Notes: generated by a model not told the origin, from the letters alone. Positions 33,794 through 44,919 are shown, counted from the first letter of the stretch. The stretch is 64,000 bases of DNA from Deroplatys truncata (GCA_030765065.1 CM060975.1:263261816-263325815), one strand, 5' to 3'. Program-made: numbers and translations.

Positions 33794-35668
33794 CAGGGTA
33801 AATCACCTAAAACTTGCACCGCAAATATTTCGGAAATGGAAAGTGCTATTGATGTGCAGTTTTCACAGCATTGACTGGTAGTCAGGGGCTCGTAAATTTA
33901 GCCTATAAACGGATTTTAATAATAAGCATATTTTTTGAGCAAGCATAAAATTTTTTGAATGGAACAATGCCTAGTTACATCAACAGAATAAAGGTAGGGA
34001 AATTAGAATGTCAATGGTCTTTGTTGAGGGATTCTAGTGCAAGTGGTTTACGAGAAATCGTATTTTGAAAAGATTCCACCCCGACAACTGTTTGTTCCAT
34101 TCAACCTGCTTAGTTGATAGGTACGATTTGTTATGTTTGCATTGTGTTTTTTATTCATTGATTGCATTGCGACTTTCTGGTCAGTTAGTTTGTGACAGTT
34201 CAAGCAGTAAGTCGTGAGTGGAAGATGGGGTTTACTAATGCAGAAAAAGCGGACATGCTCATGGTGTATGGAGAGTGTAGGAAGAATGTAGTTCGTTCGT
34301 TCCTGTACGGTGTATGCGGAAGCGTATCCCAATAGACATCAACCATCTCGGCAATTATTTATCAACCTCTTCAACCAATTACGTGAAAGTGGAACTGTAA
34401 CACCTAGAAAACGTAACAGAAACAAACAAGTGGCTGGAGAAGAGGTAGAAATTAATGTTTTGGCTGCCGTTGCAGTAGATCCTCAAATTAGTTCCCGAAC
34501 AATCGCACGTGGAAGTGGCATAAGTCAGGAAAGTGTACTGCGCATTCTGCATCGACATAGGTTCCATCCCTATCACATCTCTCTCCATCAAGAGCTGCAT
34601 GGAAACGATTTTGAGAATCGTGTTAACTTTTGTACATGGGCATTAAGACATGATACTCCAGATTCATCATGTATCTAGTTTAGTGATGAGGCAACATTTA
34701 TACTAATCATGGCAGAAACATGCACTATTGCTCTGTTGACAATCCCCGTTGGCTTCGTCAGGTGGAACGTCAGCGTCCATGGAGTTTAAACCTGTGGTGT
34801 TGGATAGTGAATCATCAGCTCATAGGTCCTTTGTTCATAGAAGGAACAATGAACTCGCACAAGTATCGCAGCCTCCTGACAGACCATCTGCCACAGATGC
34901 TAGAAGACGTTCCTTTGCAGACTAGGAGGATCCTGTGGTACTAACATGATGGCTGTCGAGCCCATAGTGCACGAAGTACTACAGCTTGTCTTAACGGATT
35001 GTTTCCAAATCGTTGGATTGGACGAAGGGGACCAGTACCTTGGCCGGCCCGTTCATCGAATCTGACCCCTTTAGACTTTTTCTGTGGGGAAGGCTGAAAG
35101 ACACTGTCTACAAGGATGTAACAAATACACCAGATGATATGAAACGACGTATTACTGCTGCCTGCTCTGAAATTTCCGCTGAAATGCTAGAACGTGTGCA
35201 GCAGTCTTTCCATAGTAGACTGGAAGCGGTATTGAAGCTGCCAGTGGTCATTTTGAATACGACCTTTGAAGGGCTATGTTCTCTTTACTTGTAAGAATCC
35301 ACACAAGTATTGTAATTCCCTTTTGTTTTTCTTTAGTTTGTGCTACCACAGGTTGTACAAGTGTCGGTGCGTAAAAGCTTTAAAATAAGATTTCTCGTAA
35401 ACCACTTGCACTAGAATCTTGCAACAAACGCCACTGACATTCTAATATACCCTACCTTTATTCTATTGATGTAACTTGGTATTGTTCCATTTAAAAAATT
35501 GTATGTTTGCTCAAAAAATACACTTTCTCAGTATTATTAAAATCTGTTTATGGGCTAAATGTACGAGCCCCTGACTACCAATCAATGCTGTAAAAACTGC
35601 ACATCAATAGCACTTTCCATCTCCGAAATATTTGCTTTGCAATTTTTAGGTAATTCTACCATACCCTG
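33794..35668 (+). mobile_element. Tc1-like element with ~280-bp terminal inverted repeats
   Basis: The left arm (33794-34070, starting CAGGGTAAATCACC) and the right arm (about 35380-35668, complement starting CAGGGTATGGTAGAATTACC) are inverted copies. They share AATATTTCGGA, TGGAAAGTGCTATTGATGTG, TAGTCAGGGGCTCGTA and GTGCAAGTGGTTTACGAGAA. The outer left flank is TA; the right flank is AG, so no intact TA duplication remains. Between the arms is a plus-strand transposase relic. The 1875-bp total fits a complete element. Confidence 0.93.
34225..35294 (+). pseudogene. HTH_DUF4817-type DDE transposase, broken
   Basis: The start is at 34225 (MGFTNAEKADMLMVYGECRK), followed by a frameshift before 34310 where YAEAYPNRHQPSRQLF continues the helix-turn-helix. 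The SGTVTPRKRNR linker, ARGSGISQESVLRILHRH and PYHISLHQEL follow. There is a stop at 34676-34678 just before FSDEATF (first catalytic D), then a frameshift near 34700. RNMHYCSVDNP and WCWIVNHQLIGPLFIEG follow, and WY-stop-HDGCRAHS puts a stop beside the second D (about 34942). The NLTPLDFF third D is followed by a frameshift near 35080. The C-terminus runs VYKDVTNTPDDMKRRI. There are at least three frameshifts and two stops. The three acidic catalytic positions are still readable. Confidence 0.92.
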
Positions 35669-35669
35669 A

Positions 35670-36525
35670 GGTTGCCACCTTAACCGGCCCGTTGAGGTTG
35701 TGGTAATTGGGGTTTTGTGATATTGGTATTCTGCGCGTGTGCTAGGGCAACACCCACGTTTGTCTATCTCTGTAATTGTATATTTCCCTTTTAGGGATCT
35801 TGTTAAAGATATGATTAAGACAGGATCTCGAGTTCACTAGTTCTGTGTATCCTTCCCGCGTTTGGTACGGACCTTCTGGGCGTGCACTTGTAAGTATACC
35901 TATGTATCGAATGGCTCAATTTTGGCACACCAATGATAACAGTGTAAAGCACAACCAGAACAATCGCCAATATTATTATAATTTGTTATCTTTATTTACG
36001 CTACTTTGAAAATTACTGAAATGGTCTAGAAGACGCATAAAAACAAAACATTTATATAAAAGAGGGATATTTTTTTAAATTCAACTGTAGAACCCAAAGA
36101 TTCTTCTGAATATTAAACTTCGGACGAGATTTACAAAATAAATGTATTGTGTTGGTCATGTTGTACTGGCCAATCTGTGTTATTTATTTTAAGGGAAGAT
36201 TAAAGACCTTATATGCAAAGTTTAGCAATTAAAGAGTAGTATTAGGTTTCCTGGAACATTTAATAACAATAGAAGCTGCAAAACGCTAAAGAGTTTTTCA
36301 AAATGAGATTAATTCCCAAATTCCTACAGTTTCCTCCTTTTTTGTAATACACCAACAGACATTGTTATATTTTAAGAAGACCGATAGTATCTCTACTATT
36401 TTTTCTCTGTCCCCATAAAACATCATTTTTCTCAATATATACCTAAAAAGTTGTTAGTGTTTAAACTGATATATTTTTTAGATATGTTATATACAATGGC
36501 TATAACATGTTTCATGAATACGATC
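35670..36525. other. No gene seen; weak exon-like patch
   Basis: TTTCCCTTTTAG at 35783-35794 and CTTGTAAGT at about 35887 could bound a 95-bp exon, but the only usable frame ends after 15 codons. The rest is AT-rich and unassigned. Confidence 0.4.
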
Positions 36526-36529
36526 ATTC

Positions 36530-37100
36530 GCCATTGTGAGATGGATTCTGCACAAGAAAGAAAACTTATTGTTCCATTTTCACGTCACTTCACTAATATA
36601 ATTTAGTTAAGTTCTCGCTGTCAATTCACCAATGTAATTTAATTCAATTTTCACTGTCACTTCAACTTTTCTCACACGTAGTGTTGAAATGAGTTGCGCG
36701 CGAAGCAGACTCCTTCCTTTCGCTTAACTTGCTGGGGCGTCGAACACAAAATTTCTCTAATGTCTCGCAGTATGAGCACACACTATACCTCACAACCTCA
36801 CTCGGAGAATATACTGAGTAACCAGTACTTTAAGTCGCATCAAGAACAGCATCGCGCTATCTGACTCTCTCGCGAGTACGCCCGCTTATATAAAAATATG
36901 GGAGTTTCTGAAATGTTCGCGGTAGGCGAAGGGGGAAACTTTCAAAAAGATCTAGTTATCTCTCAATAGCGCTTCTGGTTTTTACGCTGGGTGAGAACAC
37001 TGCCGCGTGTATTTATCTCTTCAACCGGCCATTCGTCCGGTCGTCTTCCATGCGATAAGCTTGGACCATATTGCCTCACATTATTTATCCAAGAAAAAAA
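36530..37100 (-). promoter_or_regulatory. Heat-shock-element/TATA module with leader (module P2)
   Basis: Reverse-strand member of the P family. The plus strand at 36906-36918 reads TTCtgAAAtgTTC, the same inner pattern as the P1 array. TATATAA lies at 36892-36886 (minus) and GCGGGCGTACTCGCGAGAGA follows. The leader carries TACTGGTTACTCAGTATATT, TCTCCGAGTGAG, ATTAGAGAAATTTTGTGTTC, CCCCAGCAAGTTAAGCG and GAAGTGACAGTGAAAA, matching P4 and P1. Upstream, GAAGACGACCGG and TGGCCGGTTGAAGAGAT also match P4. No ORF beyond 16 codons follows. Confidence 0.7.
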
Positions 37101-37104
37101 TCAA

Positions 37105-37795
37105 CCTCATTTGGAATTCGAACTAAGGATGAAGACGCCCAAACAGATAGTCCCCGACGCACTAGGGTTTCAATAGCCTCAGGAAATTAGAACGCACTTC
37201 CAAATAAATTCCTTAATTAACAACAGCGTGGTTTTACACATAACAATACCCGCTAAATTCTCATTAGATGCCGTATAACATATAAAGGTTATATGTATGA
37301 CGTTCGCTTCAGCAGTATCCCAAGGTAGTAAGTTCCTGATTACTTAAATAATGCAACATCGCGGAATGCAAAGTCAGCGTAGCTTACATATAGGTCCTAC
37401 CCTTAACCCATTACCTAAGGGACGGTTTAATGAATCAATAGAGTTATATATTTTTCTTAATTTTAATCGATGCTATAAAGTGTTTGTAGGGCCACAAGAA
37501 CTAAATAACGTATGTGTTCTTGCAATCCACCCGAAACATGTATTCTGTAAGTATTAACAGTTGAATTGTTCTGAAAACGCTTATTAAATACTTTGAACAC
37601 CATAATTTTTAGTAAAATATTGCTATATGTTTCCAAGCTAATGATACAAAACTTCAGGGTTCATGGAGAAGGGCAAATATATAAATTTGAGATCAAGTAC
37701 CCTGATTCGGAAACCACGGAGTCAAATGTTATAAGTGAAATTCACTGTACGTAGATTTCATACTATTATAAACTTTACAGCATTTCACAACATGT
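37105..37795. other. No gene seen; tRNA-like scrap
   Basis: At 37115-37180 the minus strand has a B-box-like AGTTCGAATTCC about 40 bp after TAGTGCGTCGGGG; this may be an old SINE head. Otherwise unassigned. Confidence 0.4.
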
Positions 37796-37799
37796 GTTC

Positions 37800-38235
37800 A
37801 AAAGGTGTCCCATAGCTTCGATGTAGGAGTGACATCGTCGCACGAAGATCTGTTGTACCCGCTGAAACAACCCGGTGTCATTCGAACAATGTCATAGTCA
37901 GCGAAAAATCTTGGCAGAAGATCCTCTGTAATCTCGAAAGGAATCTCGTGCACAAGACTTTTCATATAATCCCATTATGTGAAATTAAGTGGGGTTAGAT
38001 CAGGTGAATGAGCCCACGAAACAGAACCTCCTCTTTCTGTCCACTTTTCAGGAAATGCCTCACGCAGGTATTCACGAACAGTATGTGCAAAATGAGATAG
38101 GGCTCCATCTTGTTGGAACCATATAAGTTGACGAGCATCAAATGGAATATATTTCAACAACTTGGGGAGTACGTCTCGCAGCAACGAAATGTAGGCTGGC
38201 GCGGTTAAACGCGAAGGAAGCGCAGCGCGTGCGCG
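37800..38235 (-). pseudogene. Tc1-like (HTH_DUF4817-type) transposase C-terminal relic
   Basis: Reverse-strand remnant from a frame-open stretch: APAYISLLRDVLPKLLKYIP, then ARQLIWFQQDGALSHFAHTV with the second catalytic Asp in FQQDGA. AHSPDLTPLNF follows, where the third position is Asn (LNF) in place of the usual Asp. The C-terminus continues in another frame (WDYMKSLVHEIPFEITEDLL). Its upstream edge runs directly into a microsatellite, so the N-terminal half is missing. Confidence 0.85.
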
Positions 38236-38236
38236 C

Positions 38237-38252
38237 AAACACACACACACAC

Positions 38253-38283
<31 letters not shown>
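38237..38283. repeat. (AC)n(TA)n microsatellite
   Basis: A CGCGTGCGCGCAAACACAC run leads into (AC)n and then about 14 TA units. It replaces the 5' half of the adjacent transposase relic. Confidence 0.95.
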
Positions 38284-38287
<4 letters not shown>

Positions 38288-38289
38288 CA

Positions 38290-39315
38290 TATAGGATATT
38301 TTTCAGAATAGTTAGCAATTTCACCATCAACACTTTTTCTTTTCTTCATAATTGAAGTTCAAGATGCAATGTTTCATTTTTAGAAATAAATGAATCGAAT
38401 TTGAGTACCTTGAGTACCTATAATCATAAACTAGTGTTAAAATATTGGCAGTCACCATAATAAACATTATTTGTTGTTAAATATATAATTTTTTATTTGC
38501 AGCCTTGACGGCGCAGTTATGGAAAATGATAGAAGTATTGTACTACAGATATGATGCAACAACCTATTTTCGATGTCATCAGTTGACAGCATGGAATCTT
38601 CCTTTGCCATTTTCTGTGAGTACATGTATTATCCTGCAAACTTATTCAGTGTGTTATAAGTTTTAATTAAGTCTTGAAGGTTACTTTTCTTGTTCTGTAC
38701 TGGAATTAACAATATGAATGCGCTGTCGGTGAACTTAGCTTGTTAAATCGTTTAAACACTTTCCTACAAGAAAGTTTTAAAAATTTTAAGATTCTTCTAA
38801 TACAGAAAAGAAGTACGAGATTTGTTCAAACACAAAATGCCGAGGATCAAACAGTCGTCGATCCATAATAGAGCTAACAATTCTAGCTATAAGTATAGTA
38901 TTATCCAATTTCCCTGAAGACTTTTTTGCCTCCTTGTTGGAAATTATCTCCTTATTTTATTTATTTTGCTTCCCCAATGAAACGGTTGCCCCTAAGGACA
39001 AACTATACTAAACACAAATATGCTTGAACAACATGAAATAATATAATAATAATAATATTAAATACATAAAATAAAACTAATTAAATAAATGGAACAAAAT
39101 GTAATGACACTACAACAATTACACATACAATCGTCAGAATACTGAGGCATGAAAATGGTTTCTCAAAGTGTAAGTGGAGTATTTAATGACTTTCAATGCT
39201 ACAGTGTTTAGCAAAGCGCTGCTAAGACGAAAATTCTTCTAAAACTAAAGGAGCCGTTTCTGTGGATAGCAGGGTACCGTGGGCTCACGGACATCTTCAG
39301 GCTGCTCTTTTATCA
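38290..39315. other. No gene seen
   Basis: AT-rich. No coding or RNA signal that I can support. Confidence 0.5.
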
Positions 39316-39317
39316 GA

Positions 39318-41180
39318 ATGCTGCTAAAATTGTGCTTAATATTTTTTTTAATTTGGGTAAAAAAATTAACAATGTAACGTGCATAAAACTTTTTATCTGA
39401 ACTCTATCATATATAAAGGCTATACATGAATTTGTCATGGGTAGAGAATATCTCTTGAATGTTGGCATAAGGTTTTTATAACTTTAAGTGTAATAATTTT
39501 GTTAGAAGTTTTTTTTATCTGTGAGATAAAACTGAAACATTTAGCATTTTTGTGCAAGAGCATTGGTGATATACGTTTAGCCTTTTGCGTACAGATAATT
39601 ACATTGTTTAAACCAGACAGACTTTATAATTTGCTAAAAATAAAAACTACAAAGAATTAGTAAAAGAGGTATAACATTGTAATAAGATTATTAAGAATAA
39701 TAGCATTTAAATATAACATGAACAACTACACCTCATTTTAGTATTTTATTACTGCTGAAAATATAATATCTCAGTCTCTAGATGATGTAAAAGGGGTTTA
39801 ACGGAAATGTAAAGAGAGATTAACTCTAGTGAAATGCAAGTATTTTTAAATACCATTTAAGAGAATGTTTCTGTAAAAGCCAAGCCTGAGGAGCAAAAAT
39901 TCTAAAAAAAAAATGAATTTTGACAGAGTGATAACCACATACACGATTTCTGAAAAGCAACAGATCCTATGGATGCTACTGCTTCTATATCGTTTTAACG
40001 AGCTTTTGTGCAACCCAAATAGTAATGCAGGAATGGTACTCGAAGCAGTAGAGGGGATAAAATCCGCATTCCGCATTGTGAAGGCAAGTCCCAAGCCATA
40101 GGCTTCATTTGTAACCTAGCAGACAGCAGTAAGGTAAAATCCGTAGTGGGGATTTGCCAAGCGTTGCGAATGGCCATATTCAAAATGTATATCCGATCGT
40201 GTTTGCTTCTCTGTGGGGACGTTTGTATCTCACACCCGAGTGTTATGGAACAGGCAATTAAAGGTATGTATGTGTCTGATACACGTGAGAATGGAAGAAA
40301 TATGGCGCAGTGAAATGGGAAAGTTTACCCAACTGGAAAAGAAAACCAATCACGGCCGGAAATTCCTACTTTCTTTGCCTTCAAACCGCCCTTTTCTCCC
40401 TTTTTGTGTGCGACGGTAAGAGATTTTGGAACGCTGGCTTTAAGGCCTCTTCACACTGCCTCAGAATAAAGATCAGACATACAAACCATTACACCACACA
40501 GAACTGTTGGAAATGTGAGTGCATAAACTCATTAACAAGGTTTTGACCACTCTTTTGAACTCCCTTATCCTTATATTCTGCTTCCAATGGCAATAGAAAT
40601 TGAATAAAAATAAAAATGGCATATTAATTTCCTCCCGCCGGTTTAGAGTCAATCACGTATATATTTCATTGCAATTATTCTTTTAGTTCGCAAAGCTATA
40701 AGGCTTCCTCAAAACTACCGAGCGGGATGGGTCAGGCAGCAACGTCTGAGGTTGAGATGATATTTTCAGTAGTAATAGAATACTAAACTGTGATGTACTT
40801 GTTCATGATATATTTAAATGTTGTTATTCCTACTAATCTCATTATAATGTTATGACTAATTGTCTTATTAGTACCTTATAATTTGCTAAAAATAAAAACT
40901 ACAAAGTCTATCTAGTTTAAACAATATAATTATATGTATGTAAAAAGCTAAATGTGTATCACCAATGCTCATGCACAAAAATACTGAAATATTTCAGTTT
41001 TGTCATACAGGTAAAAAGAAGTTCTAAGAAAATTATTACAATTAAGTAATAAAAACCTTAATCCATCATTCCAAAGACATTCTCTACCCATGAAAAACTC
41101 ACATATAACCTTTATTCTATGCACGTTACGTTATTAACGATTTTTACCCAAGAATAACTTAAAATTTAGCAGTAAGAGTG
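39318..41180. mobile_element. Inverted-repeat element, ~300-bp arms, flipped inner 31-mer
   Basis: The left arm (39318-39623) and right arm (40907-41180) are inverted: GTAACGTGCATA, TTCATGGGTAGAGAATGTCT-type, GAGCATTGGTGATA and GTTTAAAC blocks pair up in mirrored order. A 31-bp sequence beginning TTATAATTTGCTAAAAATAA sits at the inner edge of each arm (39624-39654 and 40876-40906), identical and in the same orientation, contrary to the arms. The 1.2-kb centre holds no recognisable transposase. Probably a non-autonomous DNA transposon; its superfamily is not assignable. Confidence 0.75.
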
Positions 41181-41239
41181 GAAAGAGTATTTAAATACTT
41201 AACAGGGTTAACAACCCCTTTTGTTGGAAGAAAAGAAAG

Positions 41240-41765
41240 AGGGCAAAAACTTGCATTCGGAAGGTCGCGGGTTCGATTGCCGCGAGGACCTTCCTTACTC
41301 ATAGATTTTTTCGGGGTCACTAGGTGAATGCTGGGAATCACCCGAATTTCCTGTCCTCCCATTTCACCTCGATTCTCATTTCACTTCACTATTCATTTTC
41401 TTGGCTATTTCAGGGTACCAAGCGTCGGCGGAAGTCTCGGCATTGCGTGGTAGGGGAAAAGGTGACGGTCTTCGAGACCCGGGTCCCCCAGTGGGATGTG
41501 TAAGCCCACAGGGGGGGAGCAGAGCCAGTTGTACCAACCACCATCCGAGGAGTTTCAATCTGTAAAAAGTGTAGGGACCCTGCACTCTGTCCTGTCGTGC
41601 CTCTTGGTCCGGCCGCCGTCTGTCTCATCTCACCTCATTCTTCCCTTGGAGGCGCCCCGTTGGGGACTTTGGCACAAAAGATCTTATAGATCAAGGTGCT
41701 ATGTCCCCCTCGCTCCTAGTCCTAGGAATTATTCATCTCCACCCTGGACTTAGGGACACCCTATT
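41240..41765 (+). mobile_element. tRNA-headed SINE (family S4-related)
   Basis: Starts with a partial head (TTGCATTCGGAAGGTCGCGG, then the B-box-like GGGTTCGATTGCC). CGAGGACCTTCCTTACTCAT, TTTTTCGGGGTCACTAGGTG, AATGCTGGGAATCA, TTGCGTGGTAGGGGAAAAGG and GAGGCGCCCCGTTGGGGACT follow. It shares the long GC-rich 3' half with the 26.4-kb copy. The A-box half is replaced by unrelated sequence. Confidence 0.8.
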
Positions 41766-41905
41766 TTTTTCTAAACAAATCCCAAAAATTACCTTTATTG
41801 TGTAAACTAGCCCTGGTTTTCGTTGGATATTAGGTGAGGTACATGGAATATTGGAGTCAACGACGGAATCTGAAAGGAATTTAAACGTGTAACAATATTC
41901 TTAAA

Positions 41906-42670
41906 ATAAACCTGATATGCTTATATTCAAATGACGTTCTCTACATACTAGTTTTTTATTTTTGTATGGCTTCTACAATTTTATTTTTACAAGAGCTTAT
42001 TTTTCAATTTTATTCATATTAATTGATATACTCCTTTGCAGAAATAGATCCATTACACTTTTCGTTGAAGATGCAAGGAAACTCTATCGATACGCAGATA
42101 TTTAAAAACAGGGTCGATATGACATCATAATAAACAACTTAATAACGACAGTACTTTTAAAAAATGACAAAGTGTTGAATAACTCACACCTATAGCAACA
42201 ATATCTTAGAAGTAGTTAATGCCACAAGAAATATTATTTGAAATATATTCTTTGTTTTAAAGGATCTAAATTTTTGGTGCAGTACGTTTTTGTCTAACAT
42301 ATATTGTTTAACAGTTGAACAAACTATAAAAAATCCTTCCAAATTAAGAAAGCTTCACAGGCTATTTCCAGAAAATTCAAGTTATACGTTGTATTTATCA
42401 TGCAAATACCTTAAATATTTGGTATTTTAATAAAAGTCTTTAGAGGTACTTTTGAGAAAATCAAAAATTTAGAGTAATCTTCAATGTAGAAGGTAGTTTG
42501 GGATGGGAGATTTTTTCAAAATCTGCGTGTCTCATCTTTGGAAGATGCTGAACCTAAATACCAATTTTGGTATTTATCCGACACTGTTATTTTTTTGTAA
42601 CAAATCTTGGGCTATACTGTCTCACACTCACACACTTGTGCGCGGCCATTTTCTAAAAATCATTTTCCTG
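41906..42670 (+). repeat. Family-H repeat, 5' part of a split copy (copy 8a)
   Basis: Starts AAACCTGATATGCTTATATT, then CAAATGACGTTCTCTAC. It continues through ACACTTTTCGTTGAAGATGC, TGGGATGGGAGATTTTTTCA and CTAAATACCAATTTTGGTAT to a microsatellite remnant (CACACTCACACACTTGTG). It breaks at TCTAAAAATCATTTTCCTG (42652-42670), where a LINE fragment is inserted. Confidence 0.85.
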
Positions 42671-43384
42671 TCTCCTAAGTTTTGGGCAGCTGATTTGGAA
42701 AGGGGTTTGAGGAGAATATGAATGGGGTCAGTATGGCAAAGAGCTGAAACAAATGACAAAAACATGGAAAGATGTCAAAAGAAGGCTAAGAGACATCAAC
42801 CAACAGGAAATAGAATAGGATTGTAAAATTAAACCTTCTCTAAGTCTAGCAAATGAAATAGAATTGAATTGGGGTAGAGAGACATATACACTTAACTTAG
42901 AAAGAAAGGAAAGACCAGGAATTGCATGGTTAGACTGGGGGGCAGGAGGACACAGAAAATGACTGACGATTCTGGCAGGAGAATCTGCCCATTCTGTGAT
43001 TTGGATGCGGACTGGGTACATATTTTGACGGAATGCGCTCAGTGGGAGAACCAGCGAACAACTAAACTCAAAGAAAAACTGTTTAAGTCCGTCAAGAAAG
43101 AGATTAGCATGTTGGGATTAACCAGAGGAACCGGTAAAACATGGGAAATTTTTTGGCTAAATTGCGCGAAGCTAGGTCAAATTTGTTCAGTTAGCCAAAG
43201 GTAATTTATCTCTATTTTCGTTTTTCTTGTTCCTTTTTTATTTTATTTTATTTTTCTGTTGTTTATTTTGTCACCACACCTTGTATCTTAAATATGCATG
43301 TACGGTTCAATGACACATGCACTAAATACTTGTATAATAACTTCAACAATTTGAAACCAATAAAGATACCTTATTATCTATGTA
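42671..43384 (+). mobile_element. LINE 3' fragment inserted in family H, with target-site duplication
   Basis: Flanked by a near-perfect direct repeat: TCTAAAAATCATTTTCC at 42652-42668 and TCTAAAAATCCTTTTAC at 43385-43401 (two differences in 17). The inserted 714 bp is 5'-truncated and holds the end of a reverse-transcriptase ORF. In 42926-43204 the frame gives RICPFCDLDADWVHILTECA (a CxxC...HxxxxC knuckle) and then SVKKEISMLGLTRGTGKTWE. The 3' UTR has AATAAAG and ends TTATTATCTATG without a poly(A) tail. The knuckle is typical of R1/Jockey-group LINEs. It is a different element from the 18.8-kb relic. Confidence 0.85.
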
Positions 43385-43510
43385 TCTAAAAATCCTTTTA
43401 CGAAAGATGTTTTTCTTTCGGATTCAGGGAGCCTCAAAACCTCGGTATAGAATTGTTTGGTGGAATGTAATTCCTTGTCTACTTACTGGGTATATATTAG
43501 AGAAAATGAA
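43385..43510 (+). repeat. Family-H repeat, 3' part of the split copy (copy 8b)
   Basis: Resumes at TCTAAAAATCCTTTTACGAA, followed by TTTCGGATTCAGGGAGCCTC, TGGTGGAATGTAATTCC, TTGTCTACTTACTGGG and TTAGAGAAAATGA. Joined with 41906-42670 it restores the normal family order. Confidence 0.85.
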
Positions 43511-43514
43511 AAGA

Positions 43515-44115
43515 AAAGTAATAAAAGTGTTAGTCAACCCTCGATTAACGGTTATTTCACGACATTTATAGCCATCTGTGGTTAAATTGCCATTTTTTTA
43601 AAAGATAAGATCTCCCTATTCTTGGAAACTCCAACATTTCAATCCATGAATTCTTTTTCTTATTTTGCTCGTTGTATTCCAGGTAATAAGTTGATAACAA
43701 TATAGTGCAATTTTCTAATTGGAAAATTATTGAAATTGCAAAAATTGTTAACCTCCAACCAACAAAAATTATAATTCCATTGTTTTTTGCTTCTTTTCTT
43801 AAAAAAATACATCCACAAAAACAATAAATGTAAATATATTTCCAAACGAAACATCCCTGTAATGTTTTCCTCCTTTAAAGTTAATAGGTTTTGATACTAG
43901 ATCCTTATAAAAGCGTTAAGATTCATTCACAGAAATATTTGCTTCAATTTTATATTTTCTAAATTTTTAATAAGACACAAATATCGAAGTGCGTAAAATA
44001 GTAAATACGCGATTCAGAGCTTCCCATAAAGTGCAGATAGTTAGCTGTACGGTTTAGTGCCAGAATAACTCGTCAAGAAAAAAATTCCAGAATACTTTTT
44101 TGAGTGGTTATTTTG
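43515..44115. other. No gene seen
   Basis: AT-rich and unassigned. Confidence 0.5.
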
Positions 44116-44117
44116 GC

Positions 44118-44690
44118 CACCTCATCTGTTCTGAAGATAACCGCTACAGAATGTCGGGGGAGTAGAGGAAGAAAAGGTGCAGGGGGAATTCACACCTTCG
44201 TTTCTAAAGAAAACCTGTACAGATCGTCGAGAGAGTAGAGGAGAAACTATTTTCCTCTTATCGCTTTTGGGGATATCTACAGAACATCAAGGGAAAAAGA
44301 GGAAGATGAAGAGGATTAGAAAGAATTCACACCTCGAGGTTTCTGAGGATAACTTCTACAGAACAGAATGAGAGAAGAGGAAGAAAAATTCGCACCTCAT
44401 CGTTTATGAGGATGACCTCTACAGAATATCAAGGGAGAATAGAAAGAAGAAATGAAAGAAGAATCTCCACCTAATCATTTCTAAGTATAATGTCTGCACA
44501 AATCGAGCTGGAAGAGGAGGAAGGAGAGGAATAAGAATTAATGTAACATCGTGTTTCTGAAGATAACGTCTGCAGAACATCGAGGAAAAAGAAGAAGAAG
44601 AAAAATTCCAACTCATCGTTTCAGAGGATAACGTCTTCAGAAATTCGAGGAAGAGGAAGAAGAGTTAGCACCCATCGTTTCAGAGCGTTC
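44118..44690. repeat. Minisatellite, ~8 units of 60-90 bp
   Basis: Consensus parts of a unit: CACCTCATCGTTTCTGAGGA, then TAACGTCTACAGAACATCGA, then a purine-rich GGGAGAAGAGGAAGAAAAAT. About eight units are seen, from CATCTGTTCTGAAGATAACC at 44123 to CATCGTTTCAGAGCGTTCC at 44671. The purine-rich part varies in length. No conserved reading frame runs through the units. Confidence 0.9.
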
Positions 44691-44744
44691 CGATTTTCAA
44701 AGGCTTCTCTTTTTGAACAAATTTCAGATATCAGCGTCCCTGTA

Positions 44745-44915
44745 TGATGAATTTTGTTCCACAGGAGTTATTTTACGTGCCGATAGCATTTACATATCCG
44801 TAGTATTTTAGCATTTGAACATACTTAAATGCCATCGCTCTGGTCCGGAACATGCACCCTTAGGCACAGAAAGCCAATGCTCAAATAAATGAACCACCTA
44901 GGGCGATATCGGATA
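44745..44915 (-). mobile_element. Ancient SINE copy with TTTTACGTGCC core
   Basis: GAGTTATTTTACGTGCCGAT then GCATTTGAACATACTTAAAT then GCCATCGCTCTGGTCCGGAA matches, in decayed form, the widespread arthropod 'TTCTTTTACGTGCCAGTAAATCTA' type of SINE body. The tRNA-like head would lie at the right end on the minus strand. The TTTTACGTGCC core is shared with the S2 copies at 8.9 and 18.6 kb. Confidence 0.5.
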
Positions 44916-44919
44916 TACA

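Noticed and set aside
35795..35889. 95-bp exon bounded by TTTCCCTTTTAG and GTAAGT
   Set aside because: The only open frame stops after 15 codons; all others stop sooner, and no partner exon is visible.
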